Origin: Actinacidiphila yanglinensis
GTDB lineage: Bacteria > Actinomycetota > Actinomycetes > Streptomycetales > Streptomycetaceae
Assembly (NCBI RefSeq): GCF_900107965.1
Contig: NZ_FNVU01000007.1
Coordinates: 62,001 to 126,000, forward strand
Length of the DNA stretch: 64,000 nt
Reading direction: 5' to 3'
A program made the position numbers and the translations under genes. A model generated the notes under the pieces. That model ran no database searches. It was not told the DNA's origin and was given only the letters and a program-made list of their open reading frames with translations. Of this stretch, positions 36,303 through 45,280 are shown one piece after another (the stretch's first letter is position 1; each line of letters starts with the position of its first letter).

Positions 36303-37460
36303 ATGAGTTCACGGCGCAGGTCCCGCAAGCGCTCCACGGCCGGAGGGACGGCGCGGACCCCGCGGCCGCCCCGCGCCCCCCGCACTCCGGGCGCCTCGGG
36401 CAGCCCGGCCGCACCCACCGCCCTCGCCGACCCCGCGGGCGCCCGTCCCGCCGCACCCTCGGCCGCAGGCCACGCCCCCGCTACGGCCGGGCACCCCAGG
36501 ACCACCGCCGCCCCGGGTGCGGCCACGCTCGTGGCCGCCACCGCTCCGACCTCCATCGGCGCCCCCACCAGGACGGCCACGGAGGCACCCGCGCCCGCAG
36601 CCCCGGACGCGACCACGGCACCTTCACCGGCACCGGCACCGGCACCCGCTGACGCGACCGCGGCACCCGCACCCGCACCCGCACGAACGCCCCCGCCCGC
36701 CCTGGCCCTTGGGCTGCCCGACGACGCCACCCCCGAGAACGCTTTCGACGCCCTCTACACGCACGCGGCCGGCCCGCTGCTGCACCAGGTGGAGCTGCTG
36801 ACCGGTGACACGGTGCGCGCCCGGCAGTCCGTGGCACACGCCTTCGATCTGGCCTGGCAGCGCTGGGAGGAGGTGGCGCAGGACAGCGACCCGGTGGGGT
36901 GGGTGCGCGCGACGGCGTACGAGCACGCGCTCGCGCCCTGGCAGCGGTGGGTGCCGTCGTGGGCGGGCGGGCACCGGCCGCGGCCGCGGATCCCCGCGGA
37001 CCCGCTGGCGGCGGCCCTGCTCACGCTGCCCCCGGTCCGCCGCAAGGCGGTCCTGCTCCATGACGGCCTGGGGCTCGACCTGCCCGCGACGGCCGCGGAG
37101 GCGGAGGCAGGCGAGGAGGCGGCCGCGGCGCGGATCGCCGGCGCCCGCGAGGCGCTGACCGAGGCGGTGCCCGACCTCTCGGCCGAGGCGCTGCCGGTGC
37201 GGCTGGGCGCCCTGCTCGACGGCGGCGCAGGTACCGAGCCGGAGCCGCCGGACCGCCCGGAGGGCGTGCGGGACGCGAGCCGGCGGGGTGCCCGGCGCCG
37301 TACCTTCGGGGCGTACGCGCTCACCGCGGCGATTGCGGTGGCCACCACCGCGGCGGTGATCCTCACCCCGGCCCACCAGTCGTCCCGCCGGCCGGTCCGG
37401 CCCGGACCGGCAGCGACGGTGCACGCACCCGCCCGTACCGGCGGTCAGGGCTCCCCCTGA
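36303..37460 (+). CDS. Sigma-70-like protein with C-terminal transmembrane helix
   Basis: 385 residues. A disordered Pro/Ala/Thr N-terminus (1-138), a sigma region 2-like helical block (about 140-215; F-D-A-L-Y-T-H-A-A, then A-R-Q-S-V-A-H-A-F-D-L-A-W-Q-R-W), and a region 4-like block (about 225-285; L-L-T-L-P-P-V-R-R-K-A-V-L-L-H-D-G-L-G-L-D-L-P-A-T-A) in which the -35-recognising helix is degenerate. A transmembrane helix follows (about 334-358). Sigma-like protein tethered to the membrane; it may not bind promoters at all. ATG 36303 has AGGAGG 6 nt upstream. The gene lies in the conserved sucD neighbourhood. Confidence 0.7.
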   Translation: MSSRRRSRKRSTAGGTARTPRPPRAPRTPGASGSPAAPTALADPAGARPAAPSAAGHAPATAGHPRTTAAPGAATLVAATAPTSIGAPTRTATEAPAPAAPDATTAPSPAPAPAPADATAAPAPAPARTPPPALALGLPDDATPENAFDALYTHAAGPLLHQVELLTGDTVRARQSVAHAFDLAWQRWEEVAQDSDPVGWVRATAYEHALAPWQRWVPSWAGGHRPRPRIPADPLAAALLTLPPVRRKAVLLHDGLGLDLPATAAEAEAGEEAAAARIAGAREALTEAVPDLSAEALPVRLGALLDGGAGTEPEPPDRPEGVRDASRRGARRRTFGAYALTAAIAVATTAAVILTPAHQSSRRPVRPGPAATVHAPARTGGQGSP

Positions 37461-37465
37461 CATGC

Positions 37466-37510
37466 GGCGGCGCGGGCCCGCTCCCCTCCGGGAGACGGAC
37501 CCGCGCCGCC
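37466..37510. terminator. Convergent terminator between sigma-like gene and sucD
   Basis: GGCGGCGCGGG (37466-37476) pairs with CCCGCGCCGCC (37500-37510), with further partial pairing inside. It lies between the stops of the convergent genes. Confidence 0.8.
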
Positions 37511-37572
37511 GTGGATCACCGGGCCCGGCCTGGGCCGGACCCGGGGTGGTCCGGCCGGGGCCGGACCTGTGG

Positions 37573-38457
37573 TCAGCCCGCGAGGATGGACCGGGCCAGG
37601 CGTGCGGTCTCCGACGGCGTCTTGCCGACCTTGACGCCCGCGGCCTCCAGGGCCTCCTTCTTGGCCTGCGCGGTGCCGGAGGAGCCGGAGACGATGGCGC
37701 CCGCGTGGCCCATGGTCCTGCCCTCGGGCGCGGTGAAGCCGGCGACGTAGCCGACGACCGGCTTGGTCACGTTCTTCTCGATGAAGGCCGCGGCCCGCTC
37801 CTCGGCGTCGCCGCCGATCTCGCCGATCATCACGATCAGGTCGGTGTCGGGGTCGGCCTCGAACGCGGCGAGCGCGTCGATGTGGGTGGTGCCGATGATC
37901 GGGTCGCCGCCGATGCCGACCGCGGACGAGAAGCCGATGTCGCGCAGCTCGTACATCATCTGGTAGGTCAGCGTGCCCGACTTGGAGACCAGGCCGATCC
38001 GGCCCGGCTTGGTGATGTCGCCGGGGATGATGCCCGCGTTCGACTGGCCGGGGGTGATCAGGCCGGGGCAGTTCGGGCCGATGATCCGGGTCTTGTTGCC
38101 CTTGGCCTGGGCGAGCGCCCAGAACACGGCGGAGTCGTGGACGGCGACGCCCTCGGTGATCACGACCGCGAGCGGGATCTCGGCCTCGATCGCCTCGACC
38201 ACCGCGCTCTTGGTGAACTTCTCCGGGACGAAGATGACGGTCACGTCCGCGCCGGTGGCCTCCATGGCCTCCTTGACGGAGCCGAAGACCGGGACCTCAC
38301 CCTGCTCGAAGGTGACGCTGGTGCCGGCCTTGCGGGGGTTGACGCCGCCGACGATGTTGGTGCCGTCCGCCAGCATCAGGGTGGTGTGCTTCATGCCGGT
38401 GGCACCGGTCATGCCCTGGACGATGACCTTGCTGTCCTTGGTGAGGAAGATAGCCAT
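37573..38457 (-). CDS. sucD: Succinyl-CoA synthetase, alpha subunit
   Basis: 294 residues. CoA-binding domain (V-Q-G-M-T-G-A-T-G), then [10 protein letters not shown] and the phospho-histidine in [13 protein letters not shown]. It makes the catalytic half of the TCA-cycle enzyme that couples succinyl-CoA cleavage to ATP or GTP synthesis. It follows sucC by 21 bp in the same operon. Confidence 0.97.
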   Translation of the reverse strand: MAIFLTKDSKVIVQGMTGATGMKHTTLMLADGTNIVGGVNPRKAGTSVTFEQGEVPVFGSVKEAMEATGADVTVIFVPEKFTKSAVVEAIEAEIPLAVVITEGVAVHDSAVFWALAQAKGNKTRIIGPNCPGLITPGQSNAGIIPGDITKPGRIGLVSKSGTLTYQMMYELRDIGFSSAVGIGGDPIIGTTHIDALAAFEADPDTDLIVMIGEIGGDAEERAAAFIEKNVTKPVVGYVAGFTAPEGRTMGHAGAIVSGSSGTAQAKKEALEAAGVKVGKTPSETARLARSILAG

Positions 38458-38478
38458 GGTGTCTTGAGTCCCTCTTCC

Positions 38479-39651
38479 TTACTTCGCAGCCAGCTCGGCG
38501 GCCTTGTCGGCCGCGCCGTCCATGGTGTCGACGCGCTGCACCAGCGGGTGGGCGGCGTCCGAGAGGATCTTGCGACCCAGCTCCGCGTTGTTGCCGTCCA
38601 GGCGGACGACCAGCGGCTTGTTGACGTCCTCGCCCTTGGAGGCGAGCAGGGCCAGCGCCTGCACGATGCCGTTGGCGACCTCGTCGCAGGCGGTGATGCC
38701 GCCGAAGACGTTGACGAACACGGACTTCACGTCCGGGTCGCCGAGGATGATCTCCAGGCCGTTGGCCATCACCTCGGCGGAGGCGCCGCCACCGATGTCG
38801 AGGAAGTTGGCGGGCTTGACGCCGCCGTGCGCCTCACCGGCGTAGGCGACGACATCGAGGGTCGACATGACCAGGCCCGCGCCGTTGCCGATGATGCCGA
38901 CCTGGCCGTCGAGCTTGACGTAGTTGAGGCCCTTGGCCTTGGCGGCGGCCTCCAGCGGGTTGGCGGCGGCCTTGTCCTCCAGCGCCTCGTGCTCCGGCTG
39001 CCGGAAGGCGGCGTTCTCGTCCAGCGAGACCTTGCCGTCGAGCGCGATGATCTGCCCGTCACCGGTCTTGACCAGCGGGTTGACCTCGACCAGCAGGGCG
39101 TCTTCCTTGACGAAGACGGTCCACAGCTTCTGGAGCACGTCCGCGACCTGGTCGGCGATCTCCGCCGGGAACTTCGCGGCCGCGACGATCTCGGCGGCCT
39201 TCTCCGGGGTCACGCCCTCCAGCGCGTCCACCGGGACCTTGGCCAGCGCGTCGGGGTTCTCCTCGGCGACGACCTCGATCTCGACGCCGCCCTGGACGGA
39301 CGCCATCGCGAGGAAGGTGCGGTTGGTGCGGTCCAGCAGGAAGGAGACGTAGTACTCCTCCTTGATGTCCGCGGTCTGGGCGAGCATGACCTTGTGGACC
39401 GTGTGGCCCTTGATGTCCATCCCGAGGATCGCGTCGGCCTTCGCCACGGCGTCGGCGGGGTCGGCGGCCAGCTTCACGCCGCCCGCCTTGCCGCGGCCGC
39501 CCACCTTGACTTGCGCCTTGACGACCGCACGGCCGCCCAGTCGCTCCGCCACCGCGCGCGCCGCCTCAGGCGTGTCGATGACTTCACCGGCCAGCACCGG
39601 TACACCGTGCTTGGCGAAGAGGTCCCTCGCCTGGTACTCGAACAGGTCCAC
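38479..39651 (-). CDS. sucC: Succinyl-CoA synthetase, beta subunit
   Basis: 390 residues. ATP-grasp domain (about 1-220) and C-terminal CoA-ligase domain; V-K-A-Q-V[10 protein letters not shown], [18 protein letters not shown] and N-F-L-D-I-G-G are diagnostic. GTG 39651 begins M-D-L-F-E-Y-Q-A-R, the standard N-terminus. First gene of sucC-sucD. Confidence 0.97.
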   Translation of the reverse strand: MDLFEYQARDLFAKHGVPVLAGEVIDTPEAARAVAERLGGRAVVKAQVKVGGRGKAGGVKLAADPADAVAKADAILGMDIKGHTVHKVMLAQTADIKEEYYVSFLLDRTNRTFLAMASVQGGVEIEVVAEENPDALAKVPVDALEGVTPEKAAEIVAAAKFPAEIADQVADVLQKLWTVFVKEDALLVEVNPLVKTGDGQIIALDGKVSLDENAAFRQPEHEALEDKAAANPLEAAAKAKGLNYVKLDGQVGIIGNGAGLVMSTLDVVAYAGEAHGGVKPANFLDIGGGASAEVMANGLEIILGDPDVKSVFVNVFGGITACDEVANGIVQALALLASKGEDVNKPLVVRLDGNNAELGRKILSDAAHPLVQRVDTMDGAADKAAELAAK

Positions 39652-39969
39652 GCGCGTCCGTCTCCCTTTTGGTTTCCTGGATTCCTCGGGCTTGCCCGGA
39701 ATTCAGCGTCTCGCAGGCGGCTGCCGCCGGAAGTGCAGCGCCGCCTGATCGGCTGGGCGTGCCGCTACGGGCAGGGCGACTGTGCGCAGTCACAAGGGAA
39801 GCGCACACGGTGACCGAGTACGCGGCATGTCCGTCTTGCAGGTTATCGCCGCGGGCCGTGGCGTCCTAAATCGCACCTCACATGCGGGCGGTGAGAACGG
39901 TCACAACCTTCCCCGGGATCGGCCCGCCCGCCGCGGGCCCCGGGACGCCCCACCGGGAGTCGCCCCGGG
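39652..39969 (-). other. 318-bp gap upstream of sucC
   Basis: No gene seen. It holds the sucCD promoter region (no confident -35/-10 pair) and, at the VWA end, a GGCCCGC (39921-39927) / GCGGGCC (39933-39939) hairpin that probably terminates the MoxR-DUF5682-VWA operon. Confidence 0.55.
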
Positions 39970-41145
39970 TCAGGGCTCCGGGACGGGAAGCGGCCGCTTC
40001 TCGATCGCGGCGGCCATGATCTCCGGGAACAGGTCGGGAGTGCACGCGAAGGCGGGCGCGCCCAACGCGGCGAGCGCGGCGGCGTGCTCCCGGTCGTACG
40101 CCGGCGCACCCTCGTCGGACAGCGCCAGCAGTGCCACGAACTGCACACCGGACGCCTTCATCGCCGCGACCCGCTTGAGCATCTCGTCGCGGATACCGCC
40201 TTCGTACAGGTCGCTGATCAGCACCACGACGGTCTCGGCCGGCCGCGTGATCAGCGACTGGCAGTACGCCAGCGCCCGGTTGATGTCGGTGCCGCCGCCG
40301 AGCTGGGTGCCGAAGAGGACGTCGACCGGGTCGTCGAGCGCGTCGGTCAGGTCGACCACCGCGGTGTCGAAGACCACGAGCTTGGTGTCGATCGAGCGCA
40401 TCGAGGCGAGCACCGCCCCGAAGACGGAGGCGAAGACGACGGACGCGGCCATCGACCCGGACTGGTCGATGCACAGCACGACGTCCTTCTTCACCGCCTG
40501 GTCCGCGCGGCCGTACCCGACCAGCCGCTCGGGGACGATGGTGCCGTGCTCGGGAAGGTAGTGCCGGAGGTTGGCCCGGATGGTGCGGTCCCAGTCGATG
40601 TCGCGATGGCGCGGCCGGAAGGTCTTCGCCGAACGGTCCAGCGCCCCGGTCAGCGTCGCCCGGGTCCGGGTGGCGAGCCGCTTCTCCAGGTCGTCCACCA
40701 CCTTGCGCACCACGGCCCGCGCGGTGTCCTTGGTGGTCTCCGGCATCGCCCGGTTCAGCGAGAGCAGGGTGCCCACCAGGTGCACGTCCGCCTCGACCGC
40801 CTCCAGCATCTCCGGTTCCAGCAACAGGGCCGACAGGCCCAGCCGGTCGATCGCGTCGCGCTGCATCACCGAGACGACGGAACTCGGGAAGTAGGTGCGG
40901 ATGTCGCCCAGCCAGCGGGCCACCCGCGGCGCGGAACCGCCCAGCCCCGCCGACCGCTCCGCCCCTTTCTCGCCCCGCCCGCTCCCGCCGCCGCTGCCGT
41001 AGAGCGCGCCGAGCGTACGGTCCATCGCCTCGTCCCGCCCGGTCAGCTCGCAGCCGGTGCCGTCGGCCGCGCCGCCGAGGACGAGCCGCCAGCGCCTCAT
41101 CCGCTCGTCGGCGTCCGCTTCCCGCCGGGTGCCGCTGGTGTTCAT
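39970..41145 (-). CDS. VWA-domain protein of the MoxR-DUF5682-VWA operon
   Basis: 391 residues. An N-terminal helical region (1-215) with W-L-G-D-I-R-T-Y-F-P, then a von Willebrand A domain with a complete MIDAS: D227-Q-S-G-S, the Thr in GGGTDINRAL, and Asp in V-L-I-S-D-L-Y-E-G-G. No signal peptide or membrane helix, so intracellular, as for chelatase-like MoxR partners. It probably links the AAA ATPase to a substrate, by analogy with the CoxE/BchD-type pairs. The ATG overlaps the stop of DUF5682 (ATGA) and has GGGGGAG 7 nt upstream. Confidence 0.92.
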   Translation of the reverse strand: MNTSGTRREADADERMRRWRLVLGGAADGTGCELTGRDEAMDRTLGALYGSGGGSGRGEKGAERSAGLGGSAPRVARWLGDIRTYFPSSVVSVMQRDAIDRLGLSALLLEPEMLEAVEADVHLVGTLLSLNRAMPETTKDTARAVVRKVVDDLEKRLATRTRATLTGALDRSAKTFRPRHRDIDWDRTIRANLRHYLPEHGTIVPERLVGYGRADQAVKKDVVLCIDQSGSMAASVVFASVFGAVLASMRSIDTKLVVFDTAVVDLTDALDDPVDVLFGTQLGGGTDINRALAYCQSLITRPAETVVVLISDLYEGGIRDEMLKRVAAMKASGVQFVALLALSDEGAPAYDREHAAALAALGAPAFACTPDLFPEIMAAAIEKRPLPVPEP

Positions 41146-43934
41146 CGGTGTGCTCCCCCTTGGTCGTCCCGCTCCGCCGGGTCGCCGTGGTCCTCCCACT
41201 CGCCCGGTCCTGTGGTGCTGCCGCGCCCGAGCAGCAGCCGGACGGTCCTGGCCGCGGTGTTCGCCCGGACCCGATCCAGGTCCGGCCCGAAACCGGGCAG
41301 TCCCGTCTCACCGGTGGCGGCCGATGCCCGCGGACGGCGCACCGCGGCAGGCCCGCGCCGCACCAACTCGCCGACCGAGCGGCGCACTCCGGGCTCGAAC
41401 TCCGCGAACGTCCGCCGCAGCAGCGGGAGTACGTCGGTGAACGCCTCCCGCGGCACCCCCGCCAGCCATCCGTCCACCAGCCCGAGCAGCCGCTCGTCGT
41501 GCAGCAGGAGCATCCCGCCGCCCGCGAGGAAGCCCTCGATCCAGCCGGCCGCCTCCGCGGGGCCGGTACCCGGCGAGAGCGCGAGCCCCATCAGCCGGGC
41601 GGCTTCCGCGGCGTCCAACCGGCCCTCGTCCAACAGCAGTCGGGCCGCGGCGCCCCGCAGCAGTCCCGGCACCGCGCCGTCCCGCTCGGCGAGTGCCCGC
41701 AGCATCCCGGCCCACCGGTCCCGGAGACCGCCCGATGCGGGCGCGCCGCCGGATGCGGGCTCCCTGCCGGACGCGGGTTCGCCGCCGGACGCGGGCCGCT
41801 CGGCCCCGGTCGTCGGTCCGGCCTCCGACGGGGACTCGGGGAGCAGGGCGATCGCGCGGTGCACCTCGTCCATACGGGCGCGGAGCGCGGCGGCGCCGTC
41901 CTGGTCGAGATTGACGCAGGCCGGGGGGAAGCCGATCCGGATCCGCTCGGCGAGACCCGCCGCGACCCGGGTGAGCGCGGTGGAGTCGGTGCCGCGGACG
42001 TCGCCGTACCGGACCGCGCGGACCAGGGCGGGCAGTGCGGCGGCGAGGTGGCCGACGTCGGCGTCCAGCGCGGCACGGTCGGCGAGTACCCGCATCACCG
42101 TCGGCAGCGCGTCGGACAACCCGGCCAGCAGGCACACTTCGGCGAGCGAGGTGACCTCGGCGAGGGTGGCCGCGGCGACCGCCGCCTCCTGGGCGCGGGT
42201 GCCGGCCGCCGCCCGCACGGTGGTGCCCCAGATCCCCGCCTCGGCGACACGGATCGCCGACTCCGGCTCCCAGCGCAGTCTCCAGCTCTCCCGGAAGGTG
42301 CCCTTGCCGCCGCGTCCGGCGGTCGGCTCGCCCCAGCCGATGCCCAGCAGCCGCAGCCGGTGCAGGAGTTGGCTGCGGCCGGCGTCGATCTCCTTGCGCA
42401 GGTCGAGCTCCAGCTCGCGCTCCAGCGCCTCGGGCTTCAGCCGCAGCCGACGCTGCTCCCGGGCGAGGTCGCGGGCGAGCGGTACGGCGGGGGCGTCCGG
42501 CGGGACCTCGCCGAGCACGTCCCCCACCACCAGGCGGTCCTGGATCAGCGCGAGCGGCACGTCGGAGCCGTCGCACATCACCGCCCGCACCGCGTCGACG
42601 GTCTCGCCGAGACCGGCCAGCGGGCGGCCGCGCATCGTGGCGAGCGTGTCGGCCAGCCGCACCGACTCGATGACGTGGGCCGAGGAGACCGGCAGGTCCT
42701 CGTCGCGCAGCAGCCCGGCGACCTTCGTCATCCACCGGGTGACCGGGCGGTCCGGCGCGGTGAACAGGTGCTGGTACCAGCCGGGCGAGTCGATCCCCGC
42801 GCCGTACCCGCCGGCGCGGGCGAGCCTGCGGTGGGTCCACGGCACCCAGGTCGTCTCGACCTTCGCCTTCGGCAGTCCCTTGAGCAACTGCCGGTCGGCC
42901 GCGGCCGGTACGGCGTCGGCGAGCGCCGGGACGTGCCACGCCCCGCACACGACGGCGGTGCGGGCGTACCCGCGTCGCGCCTCGCGCAGCCGCAACCGCA
43001 TGTGCGCCTCCCGCAGCGGGTCGCGGTCGTCACCCCCGTCGCCGTAGGTCGCCCGGATCGCGGCCATCGCCTCCGCGACCGCGGCGAACGGCAGCAGCGG
43101 ATCGGTCTCCTCGGCGCCGCCCCGGTGCTCGACCGCGTCCTCCCACCAGCGCTCCGGGTCGTCGTACCCCGCGGTCTCGGCGAGCACCGCCAGCGGGTCG
43201 ACCCGGACGTCGGCGTCTCCGCCCGGGGGTGCCGGGTGGCGATCGGGTACGGGTACGGGTTCGCCGTCGGCACCCGGCAGCCCGTCCGCGCCGTCGCGAT
43301 CGGCCGCGCGCAGCGCCAGGGTGTGGGCGGCCGGGAGGTCGATGAAGCGCACGGGCACGCCGGCCGCGGCCGCCCACCGCATCGCCACCCACTCCGGGGA
43401 GAACTCGGCGAACGGCCAGAACGCGGCGCGTGCCGGGTCGTCCACCACGTGGGCGAGCAGCGCGACCGGCGGCCGCATCGCGGGGTCCGCGGCCAGCGCG
43501 GTCAGCTCATCGGCCTCCGGCGGCCCCTCGATCAGCACGACCTCCGGGCGGTACGCGTTCAGCGCGGCACGCACCGCGCGCGCCGAGCCGGGCCCGTGGT
43601 GCCGCACTCCCAGCAGCACCACGTCGTCCGACCGGCCGGAGGAGGGCCGGCGCCGCACCGCTCCCACTGCTCCGCCGGGCGCGTGGCCCTTCTCCGGCGT
43701 GGCGGAGGACGGCGCGGCTCCCGCCTCCGCACCGGAGACGGTCAGGGCCGCGGACCGGACCGCGGACCCCGCCCCGCCACCGACCGCGTGCGGCTCGCGC
43801 GCGGAGACCGGACCGGGGGCCCGGCTCCCGGGCACCTCAGGCTCACCGTCCGCAGCGCCGATTGCCGCACGGGGCACGGCGTGTGAGAGCCGGACGCCGG
43901 CGAGCGCCGCGCCGCCGGAGGAGGCCGCCCTCAT
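41142..43934 (-). CDS. DUF5682 protein with TraB/ChaN-like motifs
   Basis: 930 residues. The first 100 are Ala/Gly/Pro low-complexity and may be an optional extension. The core opens with V-V-L-L-G-V-R-H-H-G-P-G-S (105-117), E-V-V-L-I-E-G-P-P-E about 20 residues later, and V-V-C-G-A-W-H (H334). A G-x-x-H / IEGP / G-x-x-H layout resembles the TraB/TIKI/ChaN/EreA esterase-protease superfamily; this is my inference from motifs. The C-terminal 500 residues are helical, with an acidic/Ala-rich low-complexity insert with A-S-G-G-x-P repeats around 705-735. It overlaps both neighbours by 4 nt. Known only as a domain of unknown function. Confidence 0.85.
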   Translation of the reverse strand: MRAASSGGAALAGVRLSHAVPRAAIGAADGEPEVPGSRAPGPVSAREPHAVGGGAGSAVRSAALTVSGAEAGAAPSSATPEKGHAPGGAVGAVRRRPSSGRSDDVVLLGVRHHGPGSARAVRAALNAYRPEVVLIEGPPEADELTALAADPAMRPPVALLAHVVDDPARAAFWPFAEFSPEWVAMRWAAAAGVPVRFIDLPAAHTLALRAADRDGADGLPGADGEPVPVPDRHPAPPGGDADVRVDPLAVLAETAGYDDPERWWEDAVEHRGGAEETDPLLPFAAVAEAMAAIRATYGDGGDDRDPLREAHMRLRLREARRGYARTAVVCGAWHVPALADAVPAAADRQLLKGLPKAKVETTWVPWTHRRLARAGGYGAGIDSPGWYQHLFTAPDRPVTRWMTKVAGLLRDEDLPVSSAHVIESVRLADTLATMRGRPLAGLGETVDAVRAVMCDGSDVPLALIQDRLVVGDVLGEVPPDAPAVPLARDLAREQRRLRLKPEALERELELDLRKEIDAGRSQLLHRLRLLGIGWGEPTAGRGGKGTFRESWRLRWEPESAIRVAEAGIWGTTVRAAAGTRAQEAAVAAATLAEVTSLAEVCLLAGLSDALPTVMRVLADRAALDADVGHLAAALPALVRAVRYGDVRGTDSTALTRVAAGLAERIRIGFPPACVNLDQDGAAALRARMDEVHRAIALLPESPSEAGPTTGAERPASGGEPASGREPASGGAPASGGLRDRWAGMLRALAERDGAVPGLLRGAAARLLLDEGRLDAAEAARLMGLALSPGTGPAEAAGWIEGFLAGGGMLLLHDERLLGLVDGWLAGVPREAFTDVLPLLRRTFAEFEPGVRRSVGELVRRGPAAVRRPRASAATGETGLPGFGPDLDRVRANTAARTVRLLLGRGSTTGPGEWEDHGDPAERDDQGGAHR

Positions 43935-45130
43935 GCGGACACCTCACGGCAGGCCCGGTAGAAGTCCTTCCAGCCGTCGCGCTGGCGGACCACCGTCTCC
44001 AGGTACTCCTGCCAGACCAGCCGGTCCGCGGCCGGGTCGCGGACGACCGCGCCGAGGATGCCGGCCGCGGTGTCGCCCGCCCGCAGCACCCCGTCGCCGA
44101 AGTGCGCGGCGAGCGCGAGACCGCCGGTGACGACCGAGATCGCCTCGGCCGTGGAGAGCGTCCCCGAGGGCGACTTGACCTTGGTGCGGCCGTCCTCGGT
44201 GACGCCGGCGCGCAGCTCGCGGAAGACGGTGACCACCCGGCGGATCTCCTCGGCGCCGCGCGGCGCGACCGGCAGGTCCAGGCCGCGGCCGAGCTGGTCG
44301 ACCCGCCGGGAGACGATGTCCACCTCTTCTTCCGCGGTGGCGGGCAGTGGCAGCACGACGGTGTTGAACCGGCGGCGCAGCGCGCTCGACAGTTCGTTCA
44401 CCCCGCGGTCGCGGTCGTTGGCGGTCGCGATCAGGTTGAAGCCGCGCACGGCCTGGGTCTCGCTGCCCAACTCCGGTATCGGCAGCGTCTTCTCGGACAG
44501 GATGGTGATGAGGGTGTCCTGTACGTCCGCCGGGATGCGGGTCAGCTCCTCGACCCGGGCGATCCGGCCCTCGGCCATCGCCCGCATCACCGGGCTGTGC
44601 ACGAGGGCGTCGGTGCTGGGGCCGTGGGTGAGCAACTGCGCGTAGTTCCACCCGTAGCGGATCGCCTCCTCCGGGGTCCCGGCGGTGCCCTGGACGAGGA
44701 GGGTGGAGTCGCCGCTGATCGCGGCGGCCAGGTGCTCGGAGAGCCAGGTCTTGGCGGTGCCCGGCACGCCGAGCAGCAGCAGCGCGCGGTCGGTGGCGAG
44801 GGTGGTGACCGCGACCTCCACGATGCGGCGCGGGCCGACGTACTTCGGGGTGATCACGGTGCCGTCCGGCAGGGTCCCGCCGAGGAGGTACGTGGCGACC
44901 GCCCACGGCGAGAGCTTCCATCGGGCCGGGCGGGTGCGGTCGTCGGCGGCGGCGAGCGCAACGAGTTCGTCCGCGAAGGAGTCTTCCGCGTGCGGGCGCA
45001 GCGCCTGCTCGGCGCTCGGCGCGGCGCCGGGCGCGGCCGGCCCAGAACCGGTCGGCCCAGAACCGGTCGGCCCGGAACCGGTCGGCTCGGAACCGGCGGT
45101 GGTGCTGCTGGGTGCGGACAAAAGCGACAC
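43931..45130 (-). CDS. MoxR-type AAA ATPase
   Basis: 399 residues. Walker A G-V-P-G-T-A-K-T (121-128). The Walker B position reads A-R-V-E-E-L (193-196 for VEEL), with Glu in place of the usual first Asp while the catalytic Glu remains. Sensor 1 is L-I-A-T-A-N-D-R-D-R-G-V-N, followed by S-S-A-L-R-R-R-F-N. MoxR ATPases remodel or activate proteins with VWA partners. GTG 45130 is chosen because GGGGGAG lies 5 nt upstream. The N-terminus carries P-T-G-S-G repeats from a 15-bp tandem repeat. First gene of the operon, driven by a RecA-NDp-like promoter. Confidence 0.93.
   Translation of the reverse strand: MSLLSAPSSTTAGSEPTGSGPTGSGPTGSGPAAPGAAPSAEQALRPHAEDSFADELVALAAADDRTRPARWKLSPWAVATYLLGGTLPDGTVITPKYVGPRRIVEVAVTTLATDRALLLLGVPGTAKTWLSEHLAAAISGDSTLLVQGTAGTPEEAIRYGWNYAQLLTHGPSTDALVHSPVMRAMAEGRIARVEELTRIPADVQDTLITILSEKTLPIPELGSETQAVRGFNLIATANDRDRGVNELSSALRRRFNTVVLPLPATAEEEVDIVSRRVDQLGRGLDLPVAPRGAEEIRRVVTVFRELRAGVTEDGRTKVKSPSGTLSTAEAISVVTGGLALAAHFGDGVLRAGDTAAGILGAVVRDPAADRLVWQEYLETVVRQRDGWKDFYRACREVSA
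45039..45098. repeat. Four tandem 15-bp repeats in the MoxR gene
   Basis: Units begin at 45039, 45054, 45069 and 45084 (GGCCMGAACCGGTC-like; the last two diverge slightly). They encode the P-T-G-S-G repeats of the ATPase N-terminus and remain in frame, so length variation between strains is likely. Confidence 0.85.
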
Positions 45131-45205
45131 GATTCTCCCCCACTCGCTTGCGCGGAGCCCTTCGACCCCGTGCTCGTTCGGTGTGCTTCCCACGATGCAC
45201 CCGAC

Positions 45206-45273
45206 CACTGACAATCCGTCACCCAGCGCTATTTCCGCAGCTCATGGCGATTGTCAGTGCCGGGACCTACGGT
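45206..45273. promoter_or_regulatory. Divergent RecA-NDp (PafBC-type) DNA-damage promoters for the MoxR and SWIM operons
   Basis: CACTGACAATC (45206-45216) and GATTGTCAGTG (45249-45259) form a perfect 11-bp inverted repeat. Plus strand: TTGTCAGTG (45251-45259), 8 nt, TACGGT (45268-45273), exactly the published RecA-NDp consensus TTGTCRGTG-N8-TANNNT; the ATG of the SWIM gene follows 7 nt later, predicting a leaderless mRNA. Minus strand: TTGTCAGTG (45214-45206), 8 nt, CATCGT (45197-45192), matching except for T to C at the first -10 base. In mycobacteria such promoters need the PafBC activator and respond to DNA damage independently of LexA. Confidence 0.82.
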
Positions 45274-45280
45274 CTGGGAC

